A DNA stretch of 64,000 nt from Actinomycetota bacterium (GTDB lineage: Bacteria; Actinomycetota; CADDZG01; JAHWKV01), in the NCBI GenBank assembly GCA_030447305.1, contig JAUJPC010000005.1, positions 62,001 through 126,000 on the forward strand, in the 5' to 3' direction. Positions 55,545 through 64,000 of this stretch are shown piece by piece (positions within the stretch are counted from its first letter, which is position 1; each line of letters starts with the position of its first letter). The position numbers were made by a program, and so were the translations under genes. The notes below the pieces were generated by a model. That model saw nothing but the letters and a program-made list of their open reading frames with translations. It searched no databases and was not told the DNA's origin.

Positions 55545-56585
55545 ATGAACCGTCTGGGCATTCGCGCTCAAACCAAGGTGAAGTACATCCTGCGCCTGGT
55601 CGCTCTGGGCTCCGCGTTGGTATTGAGCGCGTGCATCTCGGAAGACGCGCCGATGAACTACCTCTACCCGGAGGGCCCGCAGGCCATCCAGGCGGACCGC
55701 CTGTGGGATGTGACATTCGGCATCGCCGCAGTGGTCTTCTTCCTGGTCGAGGGCGCCTTGATCTACATCCTGTTCAAGTACCGCGAGGGCAAGGCGAACG
55801 CCGCTCCGAAGCAGCTTCACGGCCACACCAAGCTGGAGCTACTCTGGACCGCCATTCCGGCAGTCATTCTCACGGGCATCGCTTTCATGACGGTCCCGGT
55901 CATCTTTGAGCAGGCCCGGGAACCTAAGGGGGCCGTCCAGATCGAGGTCGTCGGTCACCAGTGGTGGTGGGAGTATAAGTACGACAACGGAGTGGTTACG
56001 GCCAACGAGCTCCATATTCCGACCGGCCGCCCCATCCTGCTGGACCTCCGGTCTGCCGATGTGATCCACAGCTTCTGGATTCCGAAGCTGGCCGGAAAGC
56101 AGGACGTCGTTCCCGGCAGGATCAACCACCTGACGATTAGCGCCACCGAACCCGGCGAGTACCTGGGTCAGTGCGCCGAGTACTGCGGCCTCTCGCACGC
56201 CAATATGAGGGCCAAGGCATACGCGCACGATCCGGCCGACTTCGACCGTTGGGTCCAAGAGCAGCTGGCCGCCGCCCCCGCCGACGATGCCTCGGTTGCC
56301 GCAGGCCGGGACCTGTTCCTGACCGGCACCTTTGCGGGAGGACAGCAGTGCGTTTCGTGCCACACCGTGAAGGGCACTGCCGCAGCCGGCATCATCGGCC
56401 CGAACCTTACACACCTCGCCAGCAGGGATCGTTTCGCCGGCGAGATGTTTGAGCTGAATGATGAGAACCTTAGAAGGTGGCTCGCGGATCCCCCCGCTCG
56501 CAAGCCGGGATCCAAGATGCCGGACCTCAATTTGACGGACCAGCAGATCAACGATCTGACCGCTTATCTGTTGAGCCTGGAATGA
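55545..56585 (+). CDS. ctaC: cytochrome c oxidase subunit II with fused cytochrome c domain (caa3 type)
   Basis: A 346-residue lipoprotein-type subunit (lipobox LVLSAC, Cys30). Two helices (about 52-77, 95-117) anchor the CuA domain: VIHSFWIPKLAGK and CAEYCGLSHANM give Cys-x3-Cys, His and Met ligands, and HQWWWEY is the aromatic docking motif. A C-terminal cytochrome c module follows (haem motif CVSCH at 269-273, Met near SKMPDLNLTD). This marks a caa3-type oxidase that carries its own electron entry haem. Confidence 0.96.
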   Translation: MNRLGIRAQTKVKYILRLVALGSALVLSACISEDAPMNYLYPEGPQAIQADRLWDVTFGIAAVVFFLVEGALIYILFKYREGKANAAPKQLHGHTKLELLWTAIPAVILTGIAFMTVPVIFEQAREPKGAVQIEVVGHQWWWEYKYDNGVVTANELHIPTGRPILLDLRSADVIHSFWIPKLAGKQDVVPGRINHLTISATEPGEYLGQCAEYCGLSHANMRAKAYAHDPADFDRWVQEQLAAAPADDASVAAGRDLFLTGTFAGGQQCVSCHTVKGTAAAGIIGPNLTHLASRDRFAGEMFELNDENLRRWLADPPARKPGSKMPDLNLTDQQINDLTAYLLSLE

Positions 56586-56598
56586 TGGGAGAGCACCT

Positions 56599-58494
56599 AT
56601 GGCTACGGTAACCACCCCCACTCCATGGTTCCTTCGCCGACCGAAGGCCAAGAAGGGGATATGGAGCTGGGTCACCACGGTCGACCACAAGCGAATCGGA
56701 ATCCTTTACGGCTACACGGCCTTCATCTTCTTTATCCTCGGAGGCCTCGAGGCGCTCCTCATTCGAGCGCAGCTGGCCACCCCCGAGGCTCAGGTGGTGA
56801 GTGCAGATCTCTACAACCAGCTCTTCACCACCCACGGAGTGACCATGATCTTCTTGGTCGTCATGCCTCTTGGCGCGGCGTTCTTCAACTACTTCATCCC
56901 CTTGATGATCGGGGCCCGGGACGTCGCGTTTCCCCGCCTGAACGCTCTTTCGTACTGGCTCTTTCTTTTCGGCGGCCTCTTCCTTTACTCGAGCTGGCTC
57001 CTCGGGGGAGCCCCCGACGGGGGATGGTTCGGCTATGCGCCCCTGACCACCGGCGCAGAGTTCCTGCCCGGTGACCACCGACTCGACTTCTACGCGCTGG
57101 GAATTCAGATCTTGGGCGTGGCGTCCATCGTGGCGTCGGTGAACTTCATCGTGACGATCCTCAACATGAGGGCCCCCGGCATGAAGCTGCTCAAGATGCC
57201 GGTGTTCATCTGGATGTCCCTGGTGGTTAACTTCCTGCTGCTGTTCGCCATGCCGGTGATCGCAGTCGCCCTGTTCTTCATGACCTTCGACCGCACATTC
57301 GAGGCCCTCTTCTTCGACCCCACCGGCGGCGGTGACCCGATCCTGTGGCAACACCTGTTCTGGCTCTTCGGCCACCCCGAGGTCTACATCCTGATCCTTC
57401 CGGCCATGGGCATAGTCTCGGAGATCCTCCCGACCTTCTCCCGCAAGCCCCTGTTCGGCTACAGCTTTGTGGTCTTCTCCGGAGCGGCCATCGGGTTCAT
57501 GGGCTGGGGCGTGTGGGCTCACCACATGTTCACCGTGGGCCTGGGCCCCGCCGCCAATGCTGCATTTGCGGTGTCGACCATGTTCATCGCAGTACCGACC
57601 GGTGTAAAGATCTTCAACTGGATGGCCACGATGGCCGGCGGCTCCCTGCAGTTCAAGACCCCGATGCTGTTCGCCGTCGGCTTCATCGCCATGTTCATCA
57701 TCGGTGGTCTGTCCGGAGTGACGCACTCGATCGTGCCGCACGACGCGCAGCAGCAGGACACCTACTACATCGTGGCCCACTTCCACTACGTCCTGTTCGG
57801 CGGAGCGATCATCGGTCTGTTCGGCGGTCTGTACTACTGGTTCCCGAAGATCTACGGCCGATTGATGGACGAGCGTCTGGGCAAGATCCACTTCTGGATG
57901 ATGCTGATCGGCTTCAACATGACCTTCGGACCGTTCCACATCCTCGGTCTCAAGGGCATGCCCCGCCGCTACTACACCTACCAGGCCGGCCTAGGCTGGG
58001 AGATGTGGAACATGCTCTCGACCATCGGCGCCTTCCTGATAGCAGCGTCGACCCTGGTGTTCATGCACAACTGGATGAAGAGCAAGCGCAAGGGCGAGAT
58101 CGCCGGCCCGGATCCTTGGGACGGCCGGACGCTGGAGTGGAGCATTCCCTCTCCGCCTCCGGAGTACAACTTCGCCGAGATTCCGACCGTCACCGAGCGC
58201 GACGACTTCTGGCACCGCAAATACAAGGAGGACAAGAAGGGCCGTCCCGTCCCGGTTCCCACCGGGGGCGCAGATGCCGAGGACGAACAGCATGCTGAGG
58301 TCGCCCACGACGAGGGCCATGGGATCCACATGCCATCTCCTTCCTACTATCCGCTGGTCGCAGCGCTTGGAATGCCCGTGATGGCTTATGCGGTGGTCCT
58401 ACAGTCTTGGACCCTTGGGGTTATCGGGGGGATCATCGCTCTGGCAGGGTTCTACGGCTGGGTACTCGAGCCGGCTACGGCGGAGGACCACTGA
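56599..58494 (+). CDS. ctaD: cytochrome c oxidase subunit I
   Basis: A 631-residue haem-copper oxidase core. Ligands are visible in TTHGVTMIFLVVMP (low-spin haem), FWLFGHPEVYILILPAMG (CuB His and cross-linked Tyr), WAHHMFTVG (CuB His pair) and HFHYVLFGG (haem ligands). HPEVY marks an A-type oxidase. The C-terminus is extended with a charged loop and two helices (ALGMPVMAYAVVLQSW; LGVIGGIIALAGFYGWVLEP). The stop overlaps the ctaE ATG. Confidence 0.97.
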   Translation: MATVTTPTPWFLRRPKAKKGIWSWVTTVDHKRIGILYGYTAFIFFILGGLEALLIRAQLATPEAQVVSADLYNQLFTTHGVTMIFLVVMPLGAAFFNYFIPLMIGARDVAFPRLNALSYWLFLFGGLFLYSSWLLGGAPDGGWFGYAPLTTGAEFLPGDHRLDFYALGIQILGVASIVASVNFIVTILNMRAPGMKLLKMPVFIWMSLVVNFLLLFAMPVIAVALFFMTFDRTFEALFFDPTGGGDPILWQHLFWLFGHPEVYILILPAMGIVSEILPTFSRKPLFGYSFVVFSGAAIGFMGWGVWAHHMFTVGLGPAANAAFAVSTMFIAVPTGVKIFNWMATMAGGSLQFKTPMLFAVGFIAMFIIGGLSGVTHSIVPHDAQQQDTYYIVAHFHYVLFGGAIIGLFGGLYYWFPKIYGRLMDERLGKIHFWMMLIGFNMTFGPFHILGLKGMPRRYYTYQAGLGWEMWNMLSTIGAFLIAASTLVFMHNWMKSKRKGEIAGPDPWDGRTLEWSIPSPPPEYNFAEIPTVTERDDFWHRKYKEDKKGRPVPVPTGGADAEDEQHAEVAHDEGHGIHMPSPSYYPLVAALGMPVMAYAVVLQSWTLGVIGGIIALAGFYGWVLEPATAEDH

Positions 58495-59105
58495 TGCACG
58501 ATGCAGCGATCACCGAAGCCGGCGCGCATCCCGACGACGCCCATGTCACCTACACCGGCCTGGACAACGTCAAGATGGCGATGTGGGCTTTCCTGGGCTC
58601 GGAGTGCCTGTTCTTCGGAGCACTGATCTCGGCGCACCTGCTGTATCGCAACCGAACGGGTGACGGACCAACCCGCCACGACGTTTACGACATCCCGTAC
58701 ACCTCGGTTTCGTCGTTCGTGCTGCTGATGAGCTCTCTGACCATGGTTCTGGCGCTCGCCGCCATCCAAAGGGGCGATCAGCGCAGGCTGCGGATCTGGC
58801 TGATGGCCACGGCTCTGCTGGGAGCCAGCTTCATCGGCGGTCAGTTCTTTGAGTTCACCGAGTTCGTGCACAGCGGTCTCACCATCCAGACGAGCCCGTT
58901 CGGTTCGAGCTTCTTCGTCCTCACCGGTTTCCACGGTGCGCACGTCACCATCGGGATCCTGATGCTGCTGTCGATGTACACCCTGTCGAGGCTCGGTAAG
59001 CTCCCCTCGACGGATGCCAGTAAGGTAGAGATGGTCGGTCTTTACTGGCACTTCGTGGACATCGTCTGGATCGTCATCTTCACAGTCGTGTACCTGTTCC
59101 CATGA
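58494..59105 (+). CDS. ctaE: cytochrome c oxidase subunit III
   Basis: A 203-residue five-helix subunit (MAMWAFLGSECLFFGALISA; FIGGQFFEFTEF; GFHGAHVTIGILMLLS; GLYWHFVDIVWIVIFTVVYL). The ATG at 58494 overlaps the ctaD TGA (TGATG). It stabilises subunit I. Its end overlaps the subunit IV start. Confidence 0.95.
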   Translation: MHDAAITEAGAHPDDAHVTYTGLDNVKMAMWAFLGSECLFFGALISAHLLYRNRTGDGPTRHDVYDIPYTSVSSFVLLMSSLTMVLALAAIQRGDQRRLRIWLMATALLGASFIGGQFFEFTEFVHSGLTIQTSPFGSSFFVLTGFHGAHVTIGILMLLSMYTLSRLGKLPSTDASKVEMVGLYWHFVDIVWIVIFTVVYLFP

Positions 59106-59431
59106 CCACGGAGACTTCATTGGAAGAGCACGCTCACGATCATCCCAGCGAGTTTCAGTACGTCAAGGTCGCCATATTCCTCGGGATCGTCACAGCCCTC
59201 GAGGTCATCGTTGTGTACATCAGCGCCCTGGAGAACCTGGTCATTCCGATCCTTGGGGTGATGATGGTCGTCAAGTTCGGCGCGGTGGCCGGATACTTCA
59301 TGCACCTGAAGTTCGACTCGAAGATCTTCCGGCGCTTCTTCGTACTGGGCATCGTCCTGGCAATCGCCATCTTCGGGATAGTGCTGTGGACGTTTACGGT
59401 CGCCGACCGCCTCCCCGGGGCAGCAAGCTAA
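59102..59431 (+). CDS. ctaF: cytochrome c oxidase subunit IV (prokaryotic type)
   Basis: A 109-residue small subunit with three helices (VAIFLGIVTALEVIVVYISA; VIPILGVMMVVKFGAVAGYF; FVLGIVLAIAIFGIVLW) and the family motif GYFMHLKFD. The N-terminus is His-rich (EEHAHDHPSE). It overlaps subunit III by 4 bases. Confidence 0.92.
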   Translation: MTTETSLEEHAHDHPSEFQYVKVAIFLGIVTALEVIVVYISALENLVIPILGVMMVVKFGAVAGYFMHLKFDSKIFRRFFVLGIVLAIAIFGIVLWTFTVADRLPGAAS

Positions 59432-59443
59432 ACCGAGGTCTTT

Positions 59444-60319
59444 ATGACAACCACGCTGGCCCATGGGCAGGTGGGCGGTCCCTGGGAATGGGCTCCTCAC
59501 CTTGATGTCTGGCTCATCATGACCACGGTACTCGCGCTGTACTGGGCCGCCGTGAAGTACTGGGGCCCCCGCCACGTGTCGCCAGGAGAGCCTCCGGTAA
59601 CCAGGGGCCAGGTACGTTGTTTCGCCTTCGGGATCCTTGCCTTCTGGATCGGTGCCGACTGGCCGATCCACGAGATCAGCGAGGATTACCTGTTCAGCGT
59701 TCACATGTTCCAGCACCTGGTCTTCTCGCTGGTGGCTCCGCCGCTGGTGTTGATGGGCACGCCGGACTGGCTGGCCCGCCGCCTTCTGCGGCCGCGATGG
59801 GTGATGGCTGTCATGCGGCGAATCACCCGGCCACTCGTAGCGCTCTTGCTGTTCAACGTCTTCCTGGTCTTCACCCACTGGCCGGGCTTCGTCAACGCCA
59901 CCGTAACCAACGAGCCTCTGCATTTCGGCGCCCACGTTCTGCTGGTCGCCCTGTCGCTGGTCATGTGGTGGCCGGTGCTCAGCCCCATGCCGGAGCTGCC
60001 CCGGATTTCGCCGCCCGGCCAGATGTTGTATCTGTTCGGACAGACGATCGTCCCGACCGTGCCGGCCTCCTTTTTGACCTTCGGCGACTTCCCCTTCTAC
60101 CGGGTATACGCCGAGGCGCCACGCCTCATTCCGGGGTTCAGCGCCGTGGCCGACCAGGGGGTCGCCGGACTGGTGATGAAGCTCGGCGGCGGAATGCTGC
60201 TTTGGGCGATAATTGCTTATCTTTTCTTCAAGTGGGCCGCCCAGCAGGAGACCGGCGCGCCGGATGCCACGAAGTGGCAGGATCTTGAAAGGGAACTGAA
60301 CAAGGTGGAGACGCCATGA
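59444..60319 (+). CDS. ctaG: cytochrome c oxidase assembly protein CtaG (caa3 type)
   Basis: A 291-residue seven-helix membrane protein of the Caa3_CtaG family: DWPIHEISEDYLFSVHMFQH, LVFSLVAPPLVLMGTPDWL and the conserved His and Met residues likely bind copper for CuB or CuA assembly. It follows subunit IV by 12 bases and overlaps the next gene by 4. Confidence 0.93.
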   Translation: MTTTLAHGQVGGPWEWAPHLDVWLIMTTVLALYWAAVKYWGPRHVSPGEPPVTRGQVRCFAFGILAFWIGADWPIHEISEDYLFSVHMFQHLVFSLVAPPLVLMGTPDWLARRLLRPRWVMAVMRRITRPLVALLLFNVFLVFTHWPGFVNATVTNEPLHFGAHVLLVALSLVMWWPVLSPMPELPRISPPGQMLYLFGQTIVPTVPASFLTFGDFPFYRVYAEAPRLIPGFSAVADQGVAGLVMKLGGGMLLWAIIAYLFFKWAAQQETGAPDATKWQDLERELNKVETP

Positions 60320-60942
60320 GTGACGAGAACATGCGAGACCGGCTGATCCTCCCGGTACTGATTCCGGTCGGTGCCCTCGCCTTCGTTCTGTTCCTGGCTT
60401 TAGTCATGTCGCAGGTGCTTCTCAACGTCCCCGGGGAGATTGCTACCGCCGTTGCGATGATGACGGCTTTGAACCTTCTCATTGCATTCAGCGTCATGGC
60501 CGCAAAGCCCGACGGCGGCCGTCCCCTGATGATGATGCTGGCGGCCATCGCAGTAGTTCCGCTCGTTCTGGGCGGAGCGGCCGCTTCCGGAGTCGTGCCT
60601 CTGCCCGAGGAGGAGGAGGGGGCGGAGGAAGGCCCGGCGGCTCAGCTCGCTGCGAACAACCTGGCTTTCAACAAGCAGGAGCTGTCGGTCCCGGCCGACA
60701 CGGTCTTCATCCTCGAGTTCAACAACATGGAGGCGCAGCCGCACAACGTGTCCATCCTCGAAGCGCAGGGGTCGGCCAATGCGCTGTTCCGGGGCGAAGT
60801 CATCACCGGGCCTAAGGTAGTCGACTACGACGTAAACGCAATTGCGGCCGGTGAATACTACTTCCAGTGTGACGTCCACCCCACCATGAGCGGAACGGTT
60901 ACAGCCGCCGAAGGCGAGGGCGGCGAAGCTGCGGCTGAGTAA
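60316..60942 (+). CDS. membrane-anchored cupredoxin, putative oxidase copper protein
   Basis: A 208-residue protein. Three N-terminal helices (about 11-35, 41-60, 70-90) are followed by an acidic linker (PEEEEGAEEG) and a cupredoxin domain with the copper set His in AQPHNVSI and Cys, His, Met in FQCDVHPTMSG. The domain faces outside. The gene overlaps ctaG and precedes the haem A genes, so it probably delivers copper or electrons to the oxidase. I know no named family with this exact make-up. Confidence 0.78.
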   Translation: MSDENMRDRLILPVLIPVGALAFVLFLALVMSQVLLNVPGEIATAVAMMTALNLLIAFSVMAAKPDGGRPLMMMLAAIAVVPLVLGGAAASGVVPLPEEEEGAEEGPAAQLAANNLAFNKQELSVPADTVFILEFNNMEAQPHNVSILEAQGSANALFRGEVITGPKVVDYDVNAIAAGEYYFQCDVHPTMSGTVTAAEGEGGEAAAE

Positions 60943-60981
60943 CATTGATCCGGTGGTCCGCAAAGACCATGAAGTAGTCCG

Positions 60982-63006
60982 ATGACCCGTTTCCAAAAGC
61001 TCGCATCGGCCACGACCTTGATGGCCGTCCTCCTGGTGATGGTTGGTGCCCTCGTCCGAGCGAGCGGTTCCGGGCTGGGATGCCCCGACTGGCCCAGGTG
61101 CCACGGCAACTGGATACCGCCGATGGAGAAGACGGCGATCATCGAGTACACCCACCGTCTGACAGCTTCCATCGTGGGCTTCCTGGTGCTGGCTATGGCC
61201 GTGGTGTCCTGGCTGAAGCAGCGGACGACCCCCTCCGTGTTCTGGCCGTCGTTGCTGGCGCTGATCACGGTGATCGTACAGGCGGGGGTGGGTCGCCAGG
61301 TTGTCCTGAACGAGCTTCACGCCGACACCGTGGTTCTGCACTTCTTCCTCTCGCTCGCCCTGGTGGCATTGCTGGCCACCGCAACTGTGAACAGCTTCCA
61401 CCCTCGAGGCGGCCGCTGGGACAAGGTCTCGCGCCACGCTGCCATCTCAACGGGCGTGGCTTTTTTGGTTCTGATGGTCGGGGCCAGTGTGGTTCAGCAG
61501 CGGGCGGGAGCCGAGATCTTCTCGGACTGGCCGCTGATGAACGGTTCTCTGCTCCCCCCTGAGGGCAGCCGGCCTCTGCTTCACTGGACGCACCGCCTGG
61601 TCGCCGGCCTGCTCGGAGTGACGTTGGCCCACCTTGCGTTACGGATCACCAGGCGACAGCCCCGCGACCGTACCCTGCTGATGCTGGGCCATGGCGCCTT
61701 CACGCTGTGGCTGGTGCAGGTGCTGCTGGGTGGATTCAACGTGCTTTCCGGCTCGGCTCCCTGGACCGTCGTAGGGCACGTCCTTACGGGTGAGCTCCTT
61801 TGGATTGCGCTGGTCTCCCTAAGCATCCTGTCGTACCGCCGCGCGGAAGCAACCGCACCCGAGGCTGGAAGAGCCGCTTGGGCGACAGGAGGCAAGTCCT
61901 CCGCCTCTACCGGCCTGAGTTCCCGCATCAAGGCCTACTTCATGTTGACCAAGCCGCGAATCATCGAGCTGCTTCTGATCACGACGGTTCCGGCCATGAT
62001 CGTCGCCGCCCGGGGCTGGCCCTCCCCGTGGCTGGTGCTCGCGACGCTCGTCGGCGGAAGCATGGCCGCCGGTTCGGCCAACTGCATCAACTGCTACCTG
62101 GACCGGGACATCGACGAGAAGATGCAGCGCACCTCCATCCGGCCGTTGCCGAGCCACCAGGTCACCCCGTCCAATGCACTGCGGTTCGGAATCATCCTGG
62201 GGGCCGTGAGCTTTGGATTCATGGCATGGACGATCAACATGCCGGCGGCGCTGCTGAGCTTGTCGGCCATCCTTTTCTACGTCTTCATCTACACCATCGG
62301 CCTCAAGCGCTACACGCCCTCGAACATCGTGATCGGAGGCGCCGCCGGCGCCGCCCCTGCGTTGATCGGCTGGGCTGCGGTGACCCGGGACGTCGGCCGG
62401 CCGGCCTGGGTGCTGTTCGCCATCATCTTCTACTGGACCCCGCCGCATTTCTGGGCCCTGGCACTGCGCTATTCGGACGAGTACAAGGCGGCGGGAGTCC
62501 CCATGCTGCCGGTGGTCCGCGGGGTGCCGGAGACCACCCGGCAGATTGTGCTCTACTCAGTCGTTCTGTTCGCGGTGAGCCTGCTGATGTACCCGGTGGC
62601 CGAGCTTGGCGTCCTGTATCTGGCAGCAGCCTCCGTTATGGGGCTGGCATTCATCTTCTATGCCTTCCGGCTGCGTTCCAAGCCCGACGGCAAGACAGCG
62701 ATGAGCCTATTCCACTTCTCCATCAGCTACCTGGTGCTGGTGTTCGTTGCCCTGGCAGCCGATGTCCTGCTAAACGTTCCGGCGATCGAGTCGATCTACC
62801 CGGTGGCGCTGGCTGCCGCGGCAACCATCTTCATCGTTTTTTCGGCAGCCATCCTGGTGGGGGTGGCAGGATACAAGCGTCCGGCCGGCGCTCCCGGCCG
62901 CGTCAGGGTGCTGGCCGTGGAGGTCCTCTGGACGATGATCCCGCTGGTCATGATGACGGCGCTCTTCCTGCTGTCATGGGGGTCGGTGGCCCTGGCCTCA
63001 CACTGA
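60982..63006 (+). CDS. ctaB: haem A synthase-haem O synthase fusion (CtaA-CtaB) with COX2-like tail
   Basis: A 674-residue single frame. Residues 1-about 290 are CtaA (GALVRASGSGLGCPDWPRCH; EYTHRLTASIVGF; LHFFLSLALVALL; HWTHRLVAGLLG) with the haem His residues. After a linker, residues about 313-595 are the UbiA prenyltransferase CtaB (YFMLTKPRIIELLLITTVPA; NCINCYLDRDIDEKMQRTSI; YTPSNIVIGGAAGA; FYWTPPHFWALALRY). The tail (596-674) has two helices, the second VEVLWTMIPLVMMTALFLLS, like the COX2 hairpin LELLWTAIPAVILTGIAFM of ctaC here. Both activities make haem A for the adjacent oxidase. Confidence 0.94.
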   Translation: MTRFQKLASATTLMAVLLVMVGALVRASGSGLGCPDWPRCHGNWIPPMEKTAIIEYTHRLTASIVGFLVLAMAVVSWLKQRTTPSVFWPSLLALITVIVQAGVGRQVVLNELHADTVVLHFFLSLALVALLATATVNSFHPRGGRWDKVSRHAAISTGVAFLVLMVGASVVQQRAGAEIFSDWPLMNGSLLPPEGSRPLLHWTHRLVAGLLGVTLAHLALRITRRQPRDRTLLMLGHGAFTLWLVQVLLGGFNVLSGSAPWTVVGHVLTGELLWIALVSLSILSYRRAEATAPEAGRAAWATGGKSSASTGLSSRIKAYFMLTKPRIIELLLITTVPAMIVAARGWPSPWLVLATLVGGSMAAGSANCINCYLDRDIDEKMQRTSIRPLPSHQVTPSNALRFGIILGAVSFGFMAWTINMPAALLSLSAILFYVFIYTIGLKRYTPSNIVIGGAAGAAPALIGWAAVTRDVGRPAWVLFAIIFYWTPPHFWALALRYSDEYKAAGVPMLPVVRGVPETTRQIVLYSVVLFAVSLLMYPVAELGVLYLAAASVMGLAFIFYAFRLRSKPDGKTAMSLFHFSISYLVLVFVALAADVLLNVPAIESIYPVALAAAATIFIVFSAAILVGVAGYKRPAGAPGRVRVLAVEVLWTMIPLVMMTALFLLSWGSVALASH

Positions 63007-64000
63007 GGCTGTGGCCACCTTTCGCGATGTCGTCCACAGCCGTCGGGTGAAGAACGCAAAACCCAGCGCATAGACGATTTCAAGCCCCGCCAAGCCAGCC
63101 ATCACGATCCGGGGATCGGCCGTCTCCGCCAGGCGTCCTGCGGCCAGGGAGCTGAGGGAAAAGGTCAGCCCAACCAGTCCGAGATCGATGGCGAGGATCC
63201 TGCCCCTGACATAGTCGGGGACCATCCGCTGTAAACCGTAGGTGGACAGTACCCACTGAGCCCCTCCACCCATGTGAGCGATGACCGCCAGGGCCGCCGC
63301 GATGGCAAGGTTCGGCGCCACGGCAACCAGCAGATAGGTCAGCCCGTACAAGCCTATGGAGGATGCCAGCGCGAGCAGCAGGCGCCTGTCGCTGTCCCGT
63401 ACGTACCGCATAACCAGGAACGGGCCGAGCAGCGCCCCCAGCCCCCGGGCGGCAAACAGGACGCCGATCCCCTGATCCCCGGCGTGGAATACGTCGGTTG
63501 CCAGGAGGGGAAGAAGCGCGACTACGCCGACGCCCAGCCCAAAGCCGCCCTTGGACGCCAGGAGCGCCACAATCCGCGAGTCGGAGCGGGCGTGCTTCAA
63601 GCCCTCTAGCATGCTGTGACCCCGCCCGGCCCCGGCGATTGTCGTTGGCTCCGCCGGCTTGTGCGAGAAGTTCGCTTTGATCCCAAGAATCAGAAGGGCC
63701 GAGACCAGAAACGACAGCGCGTCGAGGAGGAAAGCTGCCTCCCGTCCCAGGGTGCCGGCGACCCAGCCTCCCAAGCCGGCCCCGACCGCCAGCATTGTGC
63801 CCCACGAGGCGGAGGCTAGCGAGTTTGCCGCCCCCAGCTCGTGCGGAGCCACGAGGTTGGGAAGGCTTGCTCCCGAGGCCGGCATGAAGAACGCGGCCAG
63901 GGTCGACATGCCGGCCAGGCAAACAATCCCTATCCATACCGTCTCCGGTGACCGCACCAGCAGCATGCCCAGCGCCAGGAACACCCGAAGCAGGTCGGTC
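62998..64000 (-). CDS. MFS transporter (5' end beyond window)
   Basis: The frame is open to the right edge, so the first residues are missing. Visible helices (IGIVCLAGMSTLAAFFMPAS; LLALASSIGLYGLTYLLVAV; MAGLAGLEIVYALGFAFF) and the loop DYVRGRILAIDLGLVGLTFS fit the MFS_3/enterobactin-exporter-like family. Only part of the protein (over 330 residues) is in the window. The substrate is unknown. Its stop overlaps the end of the CtaA-CtaB gene by 9 bases. Confidence 0.85.
   Translation of the reverse strand, partial: TDLLRVFLALGMLLVRSPETVWIGIVCLAGMSTLAAFFMPASGASLPNLVAPHELGAANSLASASWGTMLAVGAGLGGWVAGTLGREAAFLLDALSFLVSALLILGIKANFSHKPAEPTTIAGAGRGHSMLEGLKHARSDSRIVALLASKGGFGLGVGVVALLPLLATDVFHAGDQGIGVLFAARGLGALLGPFLVMRYVRDSDRRLLLALASSIGLYGLTYLLVAVAPNLAIAAALAVIAHMGGGAQWVLSTYGLQRMVPDYVRGRILAIDLGLVGLTFSLSSLAAGRLAETADPRIVMAGLAGLEIVYALGFAFFTRRLWTTSRKVATASV

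Noticed and set aside
56548-57939. 463-residue open frame opposite ctaD
   Set aside because: His/Asp/Glu-rich antisense shadow of a membrane protein gene.
61850-61950. Missed stop or separate start between CtaA and CtaB
   Set aside because: The frame is open through the linker, and the GGAGG near 61890 has no start codon at proper distance, so a true fusion is the simpler reading.

Overview
The window is about 64 kb of high-GC bacterial chromosome, almost fully coding, with GTG, TTG and coupled ATGA starts. The gene content is that of an actinobacterium. Several blocks follow the gene order I know from Mycobacterium tuberculosis: tad pilus genes, topA, holB, then DUF2342 protease-tilS-hpt-ftsH-folP-folB-folK-panC-panD-coaX-lysS-clpC; a KimA-type permease divergent from two TrkA proteins plus an OB-fold protein; and a DUF3263/LytR_C pair. 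Other features are atypical for mycobacteria: three Cys4 zinc fingers in TopA, a caa3-type oxidase, and several gene fusions. A deep-branching actinobacterium fits best. I cannot name a genus.

Layout. 1-4 kb: Tad/Flp pilus operon (tadA partial, tadB and tadC each frameshifted, Flp-type pilin, TadE, TadE/G-like), then a LigD-like phosphoesterase with a degenerate ligase domain. 5-9 kb: LCP protein with a lipoprotein, and H+-pyrophosphatase. 9-16.5 kb: potassium uptake (KimA-like plus two TrkA), a hydrolase, a cupredoxin lipoprotein, a two-component system with a broken kinase, and the OB-fold protein. 16.7-22 kb: topA, an MFS-thymidylate kinase fusion and holB, then tRNA-Thr(CGT). 22.4-34 kb: a small zinc-ribbon gene and a long housekeeping run for tRNA modification, purine salvage, FtsH, folate, pantothenate/CoA and LysRS. 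The LysRS gene continues in frame into an XdhC-type Rossmann domain. 34.8-42 kb: clpC, radA, carD, ispD, ispF, cysS. 42-49.8 kb: MarR with a small coupled gene, tRNA-Thr(TGT), DUF3263/LytR_C, a lipoprotein, trehalose genes otsB and otsA with a decayed insertion sequence between them, and an AI-2E-family permease. 49.8-52.4 kb: a SAM-I riboswitch with terminator ahead of a threonine-synthase-like gene and a ThiS/MoaD-like sulfur carrier, then thioredoxin and DUF4395. 52.5-64 kb: CIRCE-groEL, a polyprenyl synthase, the cytochrome oxidase operon ctaCDEFG with a membrane cupredoxin and a CtaA-CtaB fusion, and a partial MFS gene.

The most notable points are the LysRS-XdhC fusion, the SAM-riboswitch-controlled operon that looks like a sulfur-carrier route to homocysteine, the CtaA-CtaB fusion with a COX2-like tail, the ligase-like domain whose catalytic lysine is replaced, and the MFS-Tmk fusion that appears to start at AUC. 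Several frameshifts (tadB, tadC, the kinase, the transposase) are either real decay or assembly errors. The sequence alone cannot decide which.
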